Positions 16,988 through 25,187 are shown, counted from the stretch's first letter. The stretch: 45,111 nucleotides of DNA from Bacteroidales bacterium UBA2287 (GCA_002345675.1 DDWL01000043.1:1-45111), one strand, 5' to 3'. The notes: a model not told the origin generated them from the sequence alone. Numbers and translations are program-made.

Positions 16988-17884
16988 GTGGGTTTTAAAA
17001 TACTTTTTAAAAAACTTTTTGTAGCGCAATTGATAACAGTTGCGCTGCTTTTATTTTCGAGCAACCAAGCGCAAGCTGGGAAGCCATTCCCTGTGCTCGA
17101 TTCGCTTAAAACCACAAGGGTATGGCATCTTTCGATGGTTCTGCCAGGCTCGGGTCAGTTTATAAACAGGCAGTACTGGAAAATCCCCGTTTTTTATTCG
17201 GGAATGGGTTCCATGGCATATTTTGGGTATAGGGTCAATTTGGACTACCTTAATTTAAAATCGAATTTTAACCCAGCTAGCTGCATTGCCGGAACTATTT
17301 GCTATCAGCAGGAGCAAATTGAACTCAAACGACTTGAGCGTAACCTTTTTTATTCGGGTGCTGCAGCATTTTACTTAGCAAGCGTTGCCGATGCTGTATT
17401 TGTTCACGCTGGCATCAAGCACTCGCCAGCAACTGCAACAATACTTTCGACCATTGTGCCCGGTTTAGGCCAAGTATACAACGGTAGTATTTGGAAGGTT
17501 CCTATTGTATATGGTGGTTTTGCTAGTTTGTACTATATTATCAACTTTAACAATAGGGGTTATAAACGATTTTATAATGCTTACCAACTTCTTAACGATG
17601 AGGACCCTACCACCATTGATGAGTTTAATGGACTTAGAAACAAAGATGAACTTAAGTACTATGCGGTTGCCTACAAACGAAATCGCGATTTAGCGTTTCT
17701 TGGAATTATTGCTTTTTATGCCCTTAATGTTATCGATGCAAATGTTGATGCTCATCTATTAACCTGGGATGTAAGCGATAACTTGGCAATGAGCATTAGG
17801 CCAAATGTTGGAACTATGTTCGCTAATGGTAGCGGAGTGCCAAAAACTACCATGGGCTTAAGTTTCGGAGTTACAATTAAGTAG
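16988..17884 (+). CDS. DUF5683 membrane protein
   Basis: Function unknown; a Bacteroidota envelope protein usually found next to parB. The 298-residue product has a signal peptide or N-terminal anchor (residues 12-30, ending AQAG) and an internal duplication: VLPGSGQFINRQYWKIPVFY near 52-71 and IVPGLGQVYNGSIWKVPIVY near 157-176, each followed by a hydrophobic segment. The shared pattern PGxGQxxNxxxWKxPxxY resembles the TM2-type turn found in small membrane proteins. The start is a GTG, since the frame offers no ATG before the signal peptide. It lies 51 bp after parB, so it is likely read with parAB. Confidence 0.75.
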   Translation: MGFKILFKKLFVAQLITVALLLFSSNQAQAGKPFPVLDSLKTTRVWHLSMVLPGSGQFINRQYWKIPVFYSGMGSMAYFGYRVNLDYLNLKSNFNPASCIAGTICYQQEQIELKRLERNLFYSGAAAFYLASVADAVFVHAGIKHSPATATILSTIVPGLGQVYNGSIWKVPIVYGGFASLYYIINFNNRGYKRFYNAYQLLNDEDPTTIDEFNGLRNKDELKYYAVAYKRNRDLAFLGIIAFYALNVIDANVDAHLLTWDVSDNLAMSIRPNVGTMFANGSGVPKTTMGLSFGVTIK

Positions 17885-17964
17885 CAAATTTGCGTTCAAG
17901 TTCAGAAAAGTTTGCTAAAATTGTTAAATAATTGAATGAAAGCAACAAGTTCATTAGGATTTGT

Positions 17965-17972
17965 TAATTTTG
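17965..17972 (+). promoter_or_regulatory. -7 element for the lytic transglycosylase
   Basis: TAATTTTG, exact match to TAnnTTTG, 56 bp before the ATG at 18028. Confidence 0.45.
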
Positions 17973-18027
17973 AATCGAAATACTGTTTTACTTTTTAAGT
18001 AATTAAGTATAAATAAAAATTGATAAA

Positions 18028-19524
18028 ATGAGAAGAATTGTAGTTGGAGCATGTTTTGTACTAATGTCAATTAGCACGCTAAATGCCAGTGAGGGTCGCG
18101 ATACAGTTAAGGTTATGAAGTATCCAGCGTTCGAAGGAATTGATCAAATAATTGGATTTAGCAACAACCTTGATAGTCTATTAAATTTATGGTATGTTCA
18201 GCAAGCAATCGACTCAAATAGTTTGGTTATTGGAGTAGAAGAGGATAGCGTGGGCATTATCCCCGATTTTCCCGATTCGGTATACATTAAACGGCTTAGC
18301 GAAATAACCTCGGCATTCGATCTTACATACAACAGCATTGTTAGGAGTTACATAAATGTGTATACACAAAAAAAGCGCGACAGGGTTGAGATTATGTTAG
18401 GCCTAACCGATTACTATTTTCCCATATTCGAAGAAATTCTCGACCAGTACCAACTCCCTCAGGAACTTCGGGTGCTACCCGTAATTGAGTCGGCGCTTAA
18501 TCCTCGTGCAGTTTCGCGTGCAGGGGCAACAGGAATTTGGCAGTTTATGTACGGAACAGGACGAATGTATAAGCTTACAATAAATTCCTTTGTCGACGAG
18601 CGACGCGATCCAATTCTTGCAACCCATGCCGCAGCTCGCTTTTTAAAAGACCTATACGCCATTTACAACGATTGGACATTGGTTATTGCTGCTTACAACT
18701 GTGGGCCAGGTAACGTAAACAAGGCCATACGAAGGGCTGGTGGAAAGCGTAACTACTGGGATATTTACTATTTCCTACCTCGCGAAACAAGGGGTTACGT
18801 TCCTGCTTTTATTGCCGCCACATACGCATTAACATACCACAACGAGCATAATATTAAGGTTATACCAATGTCGCTACCAGCAACCACTGACACACTAATG
18901 GTTAGCGGAATGTTACATTTTCAGCAGGTTTCGGAAGTGTTAGGCGTGTCGGTAAGTACAATTCGCGATTTAAATCCTCAGTATAAACTCGACATTATTC
19001 CTGCTAAAAACAAGCCACAATCGCTAAAACTACCACTCGAGCATGTTGGCCCCTTTATCGATAAACAGCAACAAATTTTTGCCCACCGTCGCAACGACTT
19101 CTTCAACCCAAGCAACGAAATAAATCCTTCGCGCTATGCAGCATCGTACAAACACGACGTACCTTCAGGTTCGAATAAACTTGTTTATAAGGTAAAAGAC
19201 GGAGATAATTTAGGCGCCATAGCTATGCGTTACGGGGTATCGGTTAAGCAACTTAGGGAGTGGAACGATATACGTGGAAATTTAATTCGATCGGGGCAGC
19301 GATTAAATATTTATGTTTCGGACAAAACAGCCAAAAAACTTGGCATTGCAGAGGAAACCACTTCGGACGGATACATTTACCATAAAGTGCAACCTGGCGA
19401 CACCCTTTGGGAAATTGCCAAAAAGTACCAAGGTGTAACCGATAACGATATAAAGGTAATTAACAACCTTTCGACCGATAAACTTACACCTGGGCAACTT
19501 CTTAAAATTAAAAGAAACGCATAG
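18028..19524 (+). CDS. mltD: Membrane-bound lytic murein transglycosylase D-like, with LysM domains
   Basis: Periplasmic enzyme that cleaves the glycan strands of peptidoglycan to 1,6-anhydroMurNAc ends. The 498 residues give a signal peptide (1-20), a family 1 SLT domain with catalytic Glu154 (VIESALNPRAVSRAGATGIW), the AAYNCGPGNV motif near 229-238, and two C-terminal LysM repeats (about 389-432 and 449-496) for binding glycan. A degenerate LysM-like stretch may sit at about 297-345. No lipobox cysteine is evident, so it may be soluble rather than a lipoprotein. It has its own -7 element and a strong terminator 16 bp after the stop. Confidence 0.9.
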   Translation: MRRIVVGACFVLMSISTLNASEGRDTVKVMKYPAFEGIDQIIGFSNNLDSLLNLWYVQQAIDSNSLVIGVEEDSVGIIPDFPDSVYIKRLSEITSAFDLTYNSIVRSYINVYTQKKRDRVEIMLGLTDYYFPIFEEILDQYQLPQELRVLPVIESALNPRAVSRAGATGIWQFMYGTGRMYKLTINSFVDERRDPILATHAAARFLKDLYAIYNDWTLVIAAYNCGPGNVNKAIRRAGGKRNYWDIYYFLPRETRGYVPAFIAATYALTYHNEHNIKVIPMSLPATTDTLMVSGMLHFQQVSEVLGVSVSTIRDLNPQYKLDIIPAKNKPQSLKLPLEHVGPFIDKQQQIFAHRRNDFFNPSNEINPSRYAASYKHDVPSGSNKLVYKVKDGDNLGAIAMRYGVSVKQLREWNDIRGNLIRSGQRLNIYVSDKTAKKLGIAEETTSDGYIYHKVQPGDTLWEIAKKYQGVTDNDIKVINNLSTDKLTPGQLLKIKRNA

Positions 19525-19540
19525 TAAAATATACCCATTA

Positions 19541-19576
19541 AACGGGGCTGCTTTCATAAGCACCCCGTTTTTTTTT
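19541..19576 (+). terminator. Intrinsic terminator after the lytic transglycosylase
   Basis: Arms AACGGGG(C)TGC and GCACCCCGTT (19541-19551 and 19560-19569, one bulged C) with an 8-nt loop, followed by nine T (19568-19576). A classical rho-independent terminator. Confidence 0.88.
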
Positions 19577-19603
19577 GTGCTATCGTTAGAAATTGTATTT
19601 TTG
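19574..19603 (+). promoter_or_regulatory. Promoter of the first SGNH gene
   Basis: TTTG at 19574-19577, an 18-bp spacer, then TATTTTTG at 19596-19603, an exact TAnnTTTG. The upstream TTTG overlaps the T-run of the preceding terminator. Predicted start near 19610 makes the GTG at 19608 unlikely as a start codon and favours the ATG at 19629. Confidence 0.5.
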
Positions 19604-19628
19604 AAGGGTGTTAATAATTTTTTCACAA

Positions 19629-21215
19629 ATGGTTAAGCCTTTTCGAGTATTCCTTTTGCTTGTTTTACTTATTTTATTTCTTTCGGGAATAGCGTTGCTC
19701 TTACCAACAGGTGGAATTTACATATATAGCTACAAGTTAAAGTACCCCTCGGTTTGGGAGTTTTTTAGCGTCGATACTTCGAAGTCGTTAAGCATTAACG
19801 AGCTTAGGCCCGACATTGTTAAGCTTAACGCAATGCTCGACAGTATTCAGGAAATTAGCATACTCGATACTGCATGGCTTGAAAGCGACACAACTCTTAC
19901 TTTAATTTCCGACACAGTACAAGTAGAAAAGAAAACGATTACTATACCCGATTCCATTAGTCCCAACGAACTTCGAAGTCGTATAGTTTCCATCGAATAC
20001 CCCGATTCAACCAAAAAAGCCCTCAGTCCTTTCTTTGATGCATTAAGTTCGGGACTGCCGTCGAAAAGTTTAATACATGTTTTACACTATGGCGACTCGC
20101 AAATTGAAGGCGACAGAATTACCTCGTACCTGCGAAGCCGAATGCAGCAACGGTTTGGGGGGCGCGGCGTTGGACTTCTGCATTTGGTTCCCCATAGTTA
20201 CCAACCGGGATCGATTAGGCAATCGAGTACATCGAACTGGGAAAAAATTGTTCTGGTCGATTTGCCTAAAGGCATTGGGCTTGGCCATAAGTTTGGCGTT
20301 CTTGGCGGCTATAGCTTCTTTGGAAAATCGAAGGGTATTTTAAGTCGGGGTGGTTTTAACGAGGCAAGTGTAACTATTCAGCGATTAGGAAAGGCTACGC
20401 TTTCAAGGTCGTTTAGCCGCGTTAGGTTGCTTTACGGCTACTCTTCGGAGCCTTTCATGGCATCGGTTTCTGCAGGTGGAATGGTTATTGATGCCGAAAT
20501 GGTATCGCCCACAAAAGGAATTAATCAACTTATCTTCGATACGCCCAATGAGCATAGTACACTAAAGTTGGAGTTTAAAGGCGATGAAAGTCCGCTGTTT
20601 TACGGTATTTCGCTCGAATCGAAAACAGGTGTAATGGTCGACAATATTGCGCTTCGCGGAAGTTCGGGAACCGACTTTACCCGAGCAAACGAAGCGGACT
20701 TAATGGTTTTTTATAAAACACTGAATGTTAGGTTAATAATACTTCAGTTTGGAGCCAACTTAGTACCTCATGTAGTTGAAAGTTACACTTACTACGAAAA
20801 CCAGCTGTATAGGCAAATTGAAGCACTAAAAAGAGCCAAGCCCGATGCGGCTATTTTAGTCATTGGCGTTTCGGATGCTTCGAAAAAGGAGGGTTCAAAT
20901 TTTATGTCGTACCCTAATATCGAAAAGATTAGAAATGCCCAGCGTAATGCGGCTAAAAGGGCAGGTGCTGCATTTTGGGATTGCTACGAGGCAATGGGTG
21001 GGCAAAACTCCATGCCTGCCTGGGTTAAAGCAAATCCACCATTGGCCTCGAAGGATTATGTTCACTTTTCGCCCCGTGGAGCAAATTTAATTGCCGAAAT
21101 GTTTTATTCGGCTTTATTTGGTGAGTACGAAAAGTACATTTCCAATATTGCAAAGGAAAGCGAAGGATTGGGGAGAAGTAGTACAAGTTTGAATTCGGAA
21201 GAGAGCAACAACTAA
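19629..21215 (+). CDS. SGNH/GDSL-hydrolase family protein, membrane-anchored (first paralogue)
   Basis: Predicted esterase or O-acyltransferase of the SGNH fold facing the periplasm. The 528-residue product has one N-terminal membrane segment (about 6-28), a linker of about 100 residues, and the SGNH blocks: Ser157 in HYGDSQIEGDRI, a block II glycine in LRGSSGTDF, block III Asn in FGANL, and Asp476/His479 in KDYVHFSPRG. A middle insert of about 150 residues is beta-rich. A second SGNH gene and an MBOAT gene follow. That combination is known for O-acylation of cell-envelope polysaccharides (PatA/PatB, AlgI/AlgX-like). Which polymer is modified here is unknown. The start choice rests on the promoter at 19596-19603. 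Confidence 0.8.
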   Translation: MVKPFRVFLLLVLLILFLSGIALLLPTGGIYIYSYKLKYPSVWEFFSVDTSKSLSINELRPDIVKLNAMLDSIQEISILDTAWLESDTTLTLISDTVQVEKKTITIPDSISPNELRSRIVSIEYPDSTKKALSPFFDALSSGLPSKSLIHVLHYGDSQIEGDRITSYLRSRMQQRFGGRGVGLLHLVPHSYQPGSIRQSSTSNWEKIVLVDLPKGIGLGHKFGVLGGYSFFGKSKGILSRGGFNEASVTIQRLGKATLSRSFSRVRLLYGYSSEPFMASVSAGGMVIDAEMVSPTKGINQLIFDTPNEHSTLKLEFKGDESPLFYGISLESKTGVMVDNIALRGSSGTDFTRANEADLMVFYKTLNVRLIILQFGANLVPHVVESYTYYENQLYRQIEALKRAKPDAAILVIGVSDASKKEGSNFMSYPNIEKIRNAQRNAAKRAGAAFWDCYEAMGGQNSMPAWVKANPPLASKDYVHFSPRGANLIAEMFYSALFGEYEKYISNIAKESEGLGRSSTSLNSEESNN

Positions 21216-21257
21216 AAAATTAAATTAGGTGCACGCATATTAATACAGAAATTTGCC

Positions 21258-21376
21258 AAACCCAGAGGGTTTGAATGTTTATAGAAACTTGTTTGATTAG
21301 GGTATTCGACCCCAGCTGGGGTCGTATAAATTCTAAAAGCAATTTATTTTTATAAACATTCGATGCCGCTGGCATC
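21258..21376. repeat. REP-like cluster of three hairpins with inverted tags
   Basis: Three short G/C-rich hairpins in AT-rich DNA: AAACCC-AGA-GGGTTT (21258-21272), the perfect palindrome GACCCCAGCTGGGGTC (21308-21323), and GATGCC-GCT-GGCATC (21362-21376). The outer two carry the same tag in opposite orientation, GAATGTTTATAGAAA at 21273-21287 and TTTTTATAAACATTC at 21346-21360 (one mismatch). This resembles the paired REP units of other bacteria; I recall similar tags scattered through Bacteroidota genomes, but that needs a search. Confidence 0.7.
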
Positions 21377-21418
21377 ATTTATAATTAGTTAAAGGCTATT
21401 TCAACTAAATTATATTAA

Positions 21419-21632
21419 GAAACTGTTTAAATTTTGTTTATGAATAGTAATCAGATAATTGCCACGGGCTTTACTTCGACAGGCTCAGCAACCAAGCCCA
21501 TGGTCAAAAAGGAAGAAGAATGTTGGGCTTCAGCCCAAAAATAGATTTATAAGGTGTGGCTAAAGCCATTTCTTTTCCTTCGTTAAATCCACGGGCTAAA
21601 GCCCGTGGCAACTAAAAAACTTAAACAGTTTC
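21419..21632. mobile_element. MITE-like palindromic element, 214 bp
   Basis: Bounded by perfect 12-bp terminal inverted repeats, GAAACTGTTTAA (21419-21430) and TTAAACAGTTTC (21621-21632). A second perfect inverted pair of 15 bp, TTGCCACGGGCTTTA (21459-21473) and TAAAGCCCGTGGCAA (21597-21611), lies inside. Internal hairpins are TTGGGCTTCAGCCCAA (21523-21538), TGGCTAAAGCCA (21557-21568) and the 20-bp CCACGGGCTAAAGCCCGTGG (21589-21608). It has no coding capacity and no clear target duplication, so any movement would depend on a transposase elsewhere. Confidence 0.6.
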
Positions 21633-21666
21633 AAAGTACTTTTATTTGTGTTAAAAAATTGAATTA

Positions 21667-22911
21667 ATGGTTAAAATAAAGGGCATAGCAATTAACTCAT
21701 TGGCATTTATGCTAACCCTTTTGCCATTTAGCATCGAATCGGGTGGAGGGAATGAACCCATTAACTTTCCATTAAGTTTCATAAATTTTAGCGCTAATCG
21801 TATCGACTTTAGCACAAACAATTTGTTAAACAATCAATTTTCAACATACGTAGAAAATGCTGTTCGAGGGGTTGAGCCACTTCGAATTCTGCATATTGGC
21901 GATTCGCATATTCAGGCCGATATTTTTACGAGCGAAACTCGCAAGCTTTTTGCCTGGTGGCTATCCGATTCGTCGGTTTGCCGTGGTTACACATTTCCTT
22001 ACGGCATAGCCGAAACTAACAACCCTGCCGACTATGTTGTTTCGGGAAGCAAGGGGTGGCTGTCGACCCGAATTACCAGAACAACTTCCCCTGGCAATTT
22101 TGGCATTGCCGGAATGGCAGTGGAAGCAATGCAAAATGGCTGCTATATCGATTTTAAAGTAAAGCCAAAGGAGGGCGAAAGGCAAAACTTCGACCTTGTA
22201 AAAGTGTACTTTGAGGGTGCGCTGGCAAACGAAAACATTAATGTTTCGAATGCACTTTTAACAGAACAAGGGAGAGGGTATGCAATTTTTAAACCCCTAA
22301 ATCCAGTCGACTCTTTTAGGTTAACCATGAACGGCGATTCGGTGAAAAGCAGAATGCTTTTTTATGGTGCCGAGCTAATTAATAGCCACTCAAAGTTTCG
22401 TTACCATGCAGCAGGGGTAAATGGAGCAAGCGTTAGCAGTTACCTTTTAGTCGAAAATATTAACGAGCAGGTTTCGGCAATTAACCCACAGGTTGTTGTT
22501 GTTTCACTTGGAACCAACGATGCTTTCAGCTCAGCGTTCAACGCAATTACTTTTGCCAGTAACCTAAAGTTGCTTATCGAAAGAATTTCGGCGGCAGTAC
22601 CAAATGCACTAATTATATTGACTACCCCTTCCGACCATTTTTTGCAGAAACGCTTTTCGAACCCAATGCTCGAACAGGCACGTAACGAAATTTATAATGT
22701 TGCTTACGATACAGGTTGTGGCGTTTGGGATTTTTACGGAGTTATGGGTGGCGAAAGCAGCATGAGTTATTGGGCTCGATTTGGTTTAAGCGCTCCCGAT
22801 ATGTTGCACCTTAACGGAAAGGGGTATCGCCTAAAAGGGGCATTACTTTTTATGGCAATGGCAAGTTTAACCGAATACGGTTTCGACAAGCCAATTACTA
22901 TTACAGATTAA
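21667..22911 (+). CDS. SGNH/GDSL-hydrolase family protein (second paralogue)
   Basis: Second SGNH-fold protein of the locus, 414 residues, predicted periplasmic. The N-terminal 20 residues are hydrophobic (signal peptide or anchor). Key motifs: Ser80 in HIGDSHIQADIF, a block II glycine in GVNGASVSSY, block III GTND in VVVSLGTNDAF, and Asp378/His381 in APDMLHLNGKG. Its first block (GDSHIQAD) and last block (MGGESSMSYW before D..H) match those of the upstream paralogue (GDSQIEGD, MGGQNSMPAW), so the two arose by duplication. The MBOAT gene starts 4 bp after its stop, so the two are translationally close. Likely partners in envelope O-acylation. Confidence 0.82.
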   Translation: MVKIKGIAINSLAFMLTLLPFSIESGGGNEPINFPLSFINFSANRIDFSTNNLLNNQFSTYVENAVRGVEPLRILHIGDSHIQADIFTSETRKLFAWWLSDSSVCRGYTFPYGIAETNNPADYVVSGSKGWLSTRITRTTSPGNFGIAGMAVEAMQNGCYIDFKVKPKEGERQNFDLVKVYFEGALANENINVSNALLTEQGRGYAIFKPLNPVDSFRLTMNGDSVKSRMLFYGAELINSHSKFRYHAAGVNGASVSSYLLVENINEQVSAINPQVVVVSLGTNDAFSSAFNAITFASNLKLLIERISAAVPNALIILTTPSDHFLQKRFSNPMLEQARNEIYNVAYDTGCGVWDFYGVMGGESSMSYWARFGLSAPDMLHLNGKGYRLKGALLFMAMASLTEYGFDKPITITD

Positions 22912-22915
22912 CGCG

Positions 22916-24436
22916 ATGGAGCATTTTATAGCAACCTTTTTCACTTACATTGAAACTCGCCCTTTAATTTTTACCGAGGGCCTGTTTTGGGTGTTTTTTG
23001 CAGTGCTTCTCCTTGGGTATTCGCTGGTTTACAAAACGAGCAAGGCACGTAGCGCATATCTTTTGGTATTCAGCCTATTTTTTTACTACAAATCGAGTGG
23101 TTTCTTTTTCTTTTTGCTAATATTTTCAACTATAGTCGACTATATACTTGGCCTACTAATAGGCTCAACCGAGGTTGAGTGGAAAAGGAAGCTTTACGTT
23201 ACGTTAAGCGTAATTGTGAACCTTTCGGTGCTTTCGTTTTTTAAGTATAGCTACTTTTTTGCCGACACGCTCAATCAGCTAATTGGGAGCAATTTTGAGG
23301 CATTCAACTTTTTAGCCCATTGGGCTAATTTGGCCGTTGGCTCTGGTTTCGATGTAAGTAGCATAGTTCTGCCAGTGGGTATTTCGTTTTACACTTTTCA
23401 AACCATTAGCTATAGCGTTGATGTTTACAGGCGGAAGGTAAAGCCAGTTACAAACATTATCGACTTTGGGTTTTACGTTTCGTTTTTCCCGCAGCTGGTT
23501 GCAGGGCCCATTGTTCGTGCAGCCGAGTTTATTCCGCAGATATACCAAAAGTATTCGCTCTCGAAAAGGGAATTAGGCTATGCCACATTCCTCATTTTGA
23601 ATGGAATGCTAAAAAAGGTTGTGATTTCCGATTATATATCGCTAAACCTTGTCGATAGAGTTTTTGCCAGTCCGCTTAGCTACTCGGGTTTCGAAAATTT
23701 GCTGGCAGTTTATGGCTACGCCATACAAATTTACTGCGACTTTTCGGGCTACACCGACATGGCCATGGGAGTTGCGCTACTTTTGGGGTTTAGGCTTCCG
23801 TTGAACTTTAATTCGCCCTACAAGGCAACAAGCATAACCGACTTTTGGCATAGGTGGCACATCTCACTTTCGTCGTGGCTAAAGGATTACCTCTACATTT
23901 CGCTTGGCGGAAATAGGGGAGGAAAGGTTCGGACGCATTTTAACTTGCTAATTACCATGCTGCTTGGCGGACTTTGGCATGGAGCAAATCTTCGATTTTT
24001 AGTGTGGGGAGCAATTCATGGCGTTTCGCTGGCAATTCATAAGCTGTGGACAACATTTTTTCCGCCAAAAGTTATTGCAGTGCCCGCATGGCGAAGGTTT
24101 TTAGCTGCACTTTTCACATTTCACTTGGTTTGCCTGTCGTGGGTTTTCTTTCGTGCCGAAAGTTTTAGCCATGCGTGGAATATGCTTAATCAGGTGGCTA
24201 CACGATTTGCTTGGCAGTCGGTATTCGATGTTTTAAATGCTTACAGAGTACCTGCTCTGCTTATTGCAGGTGCGCTGCTTGTGCACTGCCTCCCAGTTAA
24301 TTTTAAAGAGCTGTACAGAGGCTCGTTTATTAGCTCTCATTTTTTAGTTAAAGTTCTAATTATTCTGGTAGCAGCATTCGTTATTTTTCAGTTTAAGTCG
24401 GCCGAATTGCAGCCATTTATATATTTTAGGTTTTAA
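22916..24436 (+). CDS. MBOAT-family O-acyltransferase
   Basis: Integral membrane acyltransferase (AlgI/DltB/PatA-like) that carries acyl groups, usually acetyl, across the inner membrane for transfer to an envelope polymer. The 506-residue protein has about ten or more membrane segments. Family landmarks are the SFYTFQTISYSVDVYRRK block near 158-175, FFPQLVAGPIVRA near 191-203, and catalytic His355 in LLGGLWHGANLRFLVWG. It starts 4 bp after the second SGNH gene. The probable acyl donor is acetyl-CoA. A role in peptidoglycan, lipopolysaccharide or exopolysaccharide O-acylation cannot be chosen from this sequence. Confidence 0.9.
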   Translation: MEHFIATFFTYIETRPLIFTEGLFWVFFAVLLLGYSLVYKTSKARSAYLLVFSLFFYYKSSGFFFFLLIFSTIVDYILGLLIGSTEVEWKRKLYVTLSVIVNLSVLSFFKYSYFFADTLNQLIGSNFEAFNFLAHWANLAVGSGFDVSSIVLPVGISFYTFQTISYSVDVYRRKVKPVTNIIDFGFYVSFFPQLVAGPIVRAAEFIPQIYQKYSLSKRELGYATFLILNGMLKKVVISDYISLNLVDRVFASPLSYSGFENLLAVYGYAIQIYCDFSGYTDMAMGVALLLGFRLPLNFNSPYKATSITDFWHRWHISLSSWLKDYLYISLGGNRGGKVRTHFNLLITMLLGGLWHGANLRFLVWGAIHGVSLAIHKLWTTFFPPKVIAVPAWRRFLAALFTFHLVCLSWVFFRAESFSHAWNMLNQVATRFAWQSVFDVLNAYRVPALLIAGALLVHCLPVNFKELYRGSFISSHFLVKVLIILVAAFVIFQFKSAELQPFIYFRF

Positions 24437-24514
24437 AATTATTCAACTTTGTCAGGTTAAAGAAATTTGAAGATTACCCCAAAGTTTTTAAAAAATATCC
24501 CTAATAATTTGAAT

Positions 24515-24550
24515 TAATTTTGCTTGCAGGTAAATTATTATTTACCTTTA
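24515..24550 (+). promoter_or_regulatory. hicAB promoter region
   Basis: Two overlapping readings. TAATTTTG at 24515-24522 is an exact TAnnTTTG. Alternatively TTTG at 24519-24522 with a 20-bp spacer and TACCTTTA at 24543-24550 gives the full two-part promoter, starting near 24557. Either reading overlaps or abuts the dyad at 24528-24547. Confidence 0.5.
24528..24547. promoter_or_regulatory. Candidate HicB operator (20-bp dyad)
   Basis: Perfect 8-bp inverted arms AGGTAAAT and ATTTACCT separated by 4 bp, lying between the -33-like TTTG and the second -7-like element, upstream of hicA. HicB antitoxins with a DNA-binding domain repress their own promoter, and the placement fits. Confidence 0.6.
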
Positions 24551-24578
24551 CGCAGTGATTAATAAAAAAATAATCATA

Positions 24579-24773
24579 ATGAAATGTTCTGAACTTTACC
24601 GAATATTAGCTAAAGATGGTTGGTATCCAATTTCACAGAAAGGTTCTCACGTAAAATTAAAACACGATTTAAAAGAAGGTATTATAATTTTCCCGAATCA
24701 TGGAAGCCAAGAAATGGGTAAAGGATTAGAGAAAAAGATTTTAAAGGATGCAGGAATAAACTTGAAGGATTAA
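24579..24773 (+). CDS. hicA: HicA toxin, mRNA interferase
   Basis: Small dsRBD-like RNase toxin that cleaves mRNA in the cytoplasm. The 64-residue product matches the YcfA/HicA family: ELYRILAKDGWYPISQKGSH with catalytic His24, then VKLKHD and FPNHGSQEMGKG and the C-terminal ILKDAGI. The frame is open from a GTG at 24555, but the ATG at 24579 starts directly before the conserved first helix, so I use it. hicB follows after 15 bp. Base and codon use are far more AT-rich than in the neighbours (AAA/ATT-rich, few TCG or GCC codons), which suggests acquisition by transfer. Confidence 0.9.
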   Translation: MKCSELYRILAKDGWYPISQKGSHVKLKHDLKEGIIIFPNHGSQEMGKGLEKKILKDAGINLKD

Positions 24774-24788
24774 TAAAAATTATTGGCT

Positions 24789-25187
24789 ATGAAAGCGTTA
24801 AGAAAAAAAATAAAAATGCTTGTTGAAAAAACTGACACAGGTTTTTCTGCATTTTCCGAAGAATATCCAATTTATACAACGGGAAGAACGATTACAGAAT
24901 TAATGAACAATGCGTTAGAAGCTGCAATCTTAAATTTTGAGGAGGAGAATATTAAAATCACTCAAGAAAACTTAAAGTTTGAAATTGATTTTAAACAGTT
25001 TTTTCAATACTATAAAGTCTTAAACGCTAAATTCTTAGCAGACAAAATTGGAATGAATCCTACTCTATTGTCTCAATATGTGCAAGGACATAAAAAACCA
25101 TCGGAAGCACAGACTGAAAAAATATTGTATGGAATCCATCAAATAGGACAAGAACTTTCCGATATTAATTTGATATATAGACATTAA
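24789..25187 (+). CDS. hicB: HicB antitoxin with helix-turn-helix domain
   Basis: Antitoxin that binds HicA and blocks its active site. In 132 residues, the N-terminal HicB-like fold covers about 1-68 (LVEKTDTGFSAFSEEYP, TTGRTITELMNNALEAA), and a C-terminal XRE-type helix-turn-helix covers about 76-121 (LADKIGMNPTLLSQYVQGHKKPS). The DNA-binding half makes autorepression likely, matching the dyad upstream of hicA. The frame also has a TTG at 24783; I use the ATG at 24789. It shares the AT-rich composition of hicA. The pair sits alone between the MBOAT gene and the sulfatase-fold gene. Confidence 0.9.
   Translation: MKALRKKIKMLVEKTDTGFSAFSEEYPIYTTGRTITELMNNALEAAILNFEEENIKITQENLKFEIDFKQFFQYYKVLNAKFLADKIGMNPTLLSQYVQGHKKPSEAQTEKILYGIHQIGQELSDINLIYRH

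Larger units (their letters stand above)
21216..21666. other. 451-bp repeat-filled gap between the two SGNH genes
   Basis: No gene. It holds two adjacent blocks of palindromic DNA, 21258-21376 and 21419-21632, listed separately, and little else. A -7-like TACTTTTA at 21637-21644, just outside the second block, could start transcription of the second SGNH gene. Confidence 0.6.
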
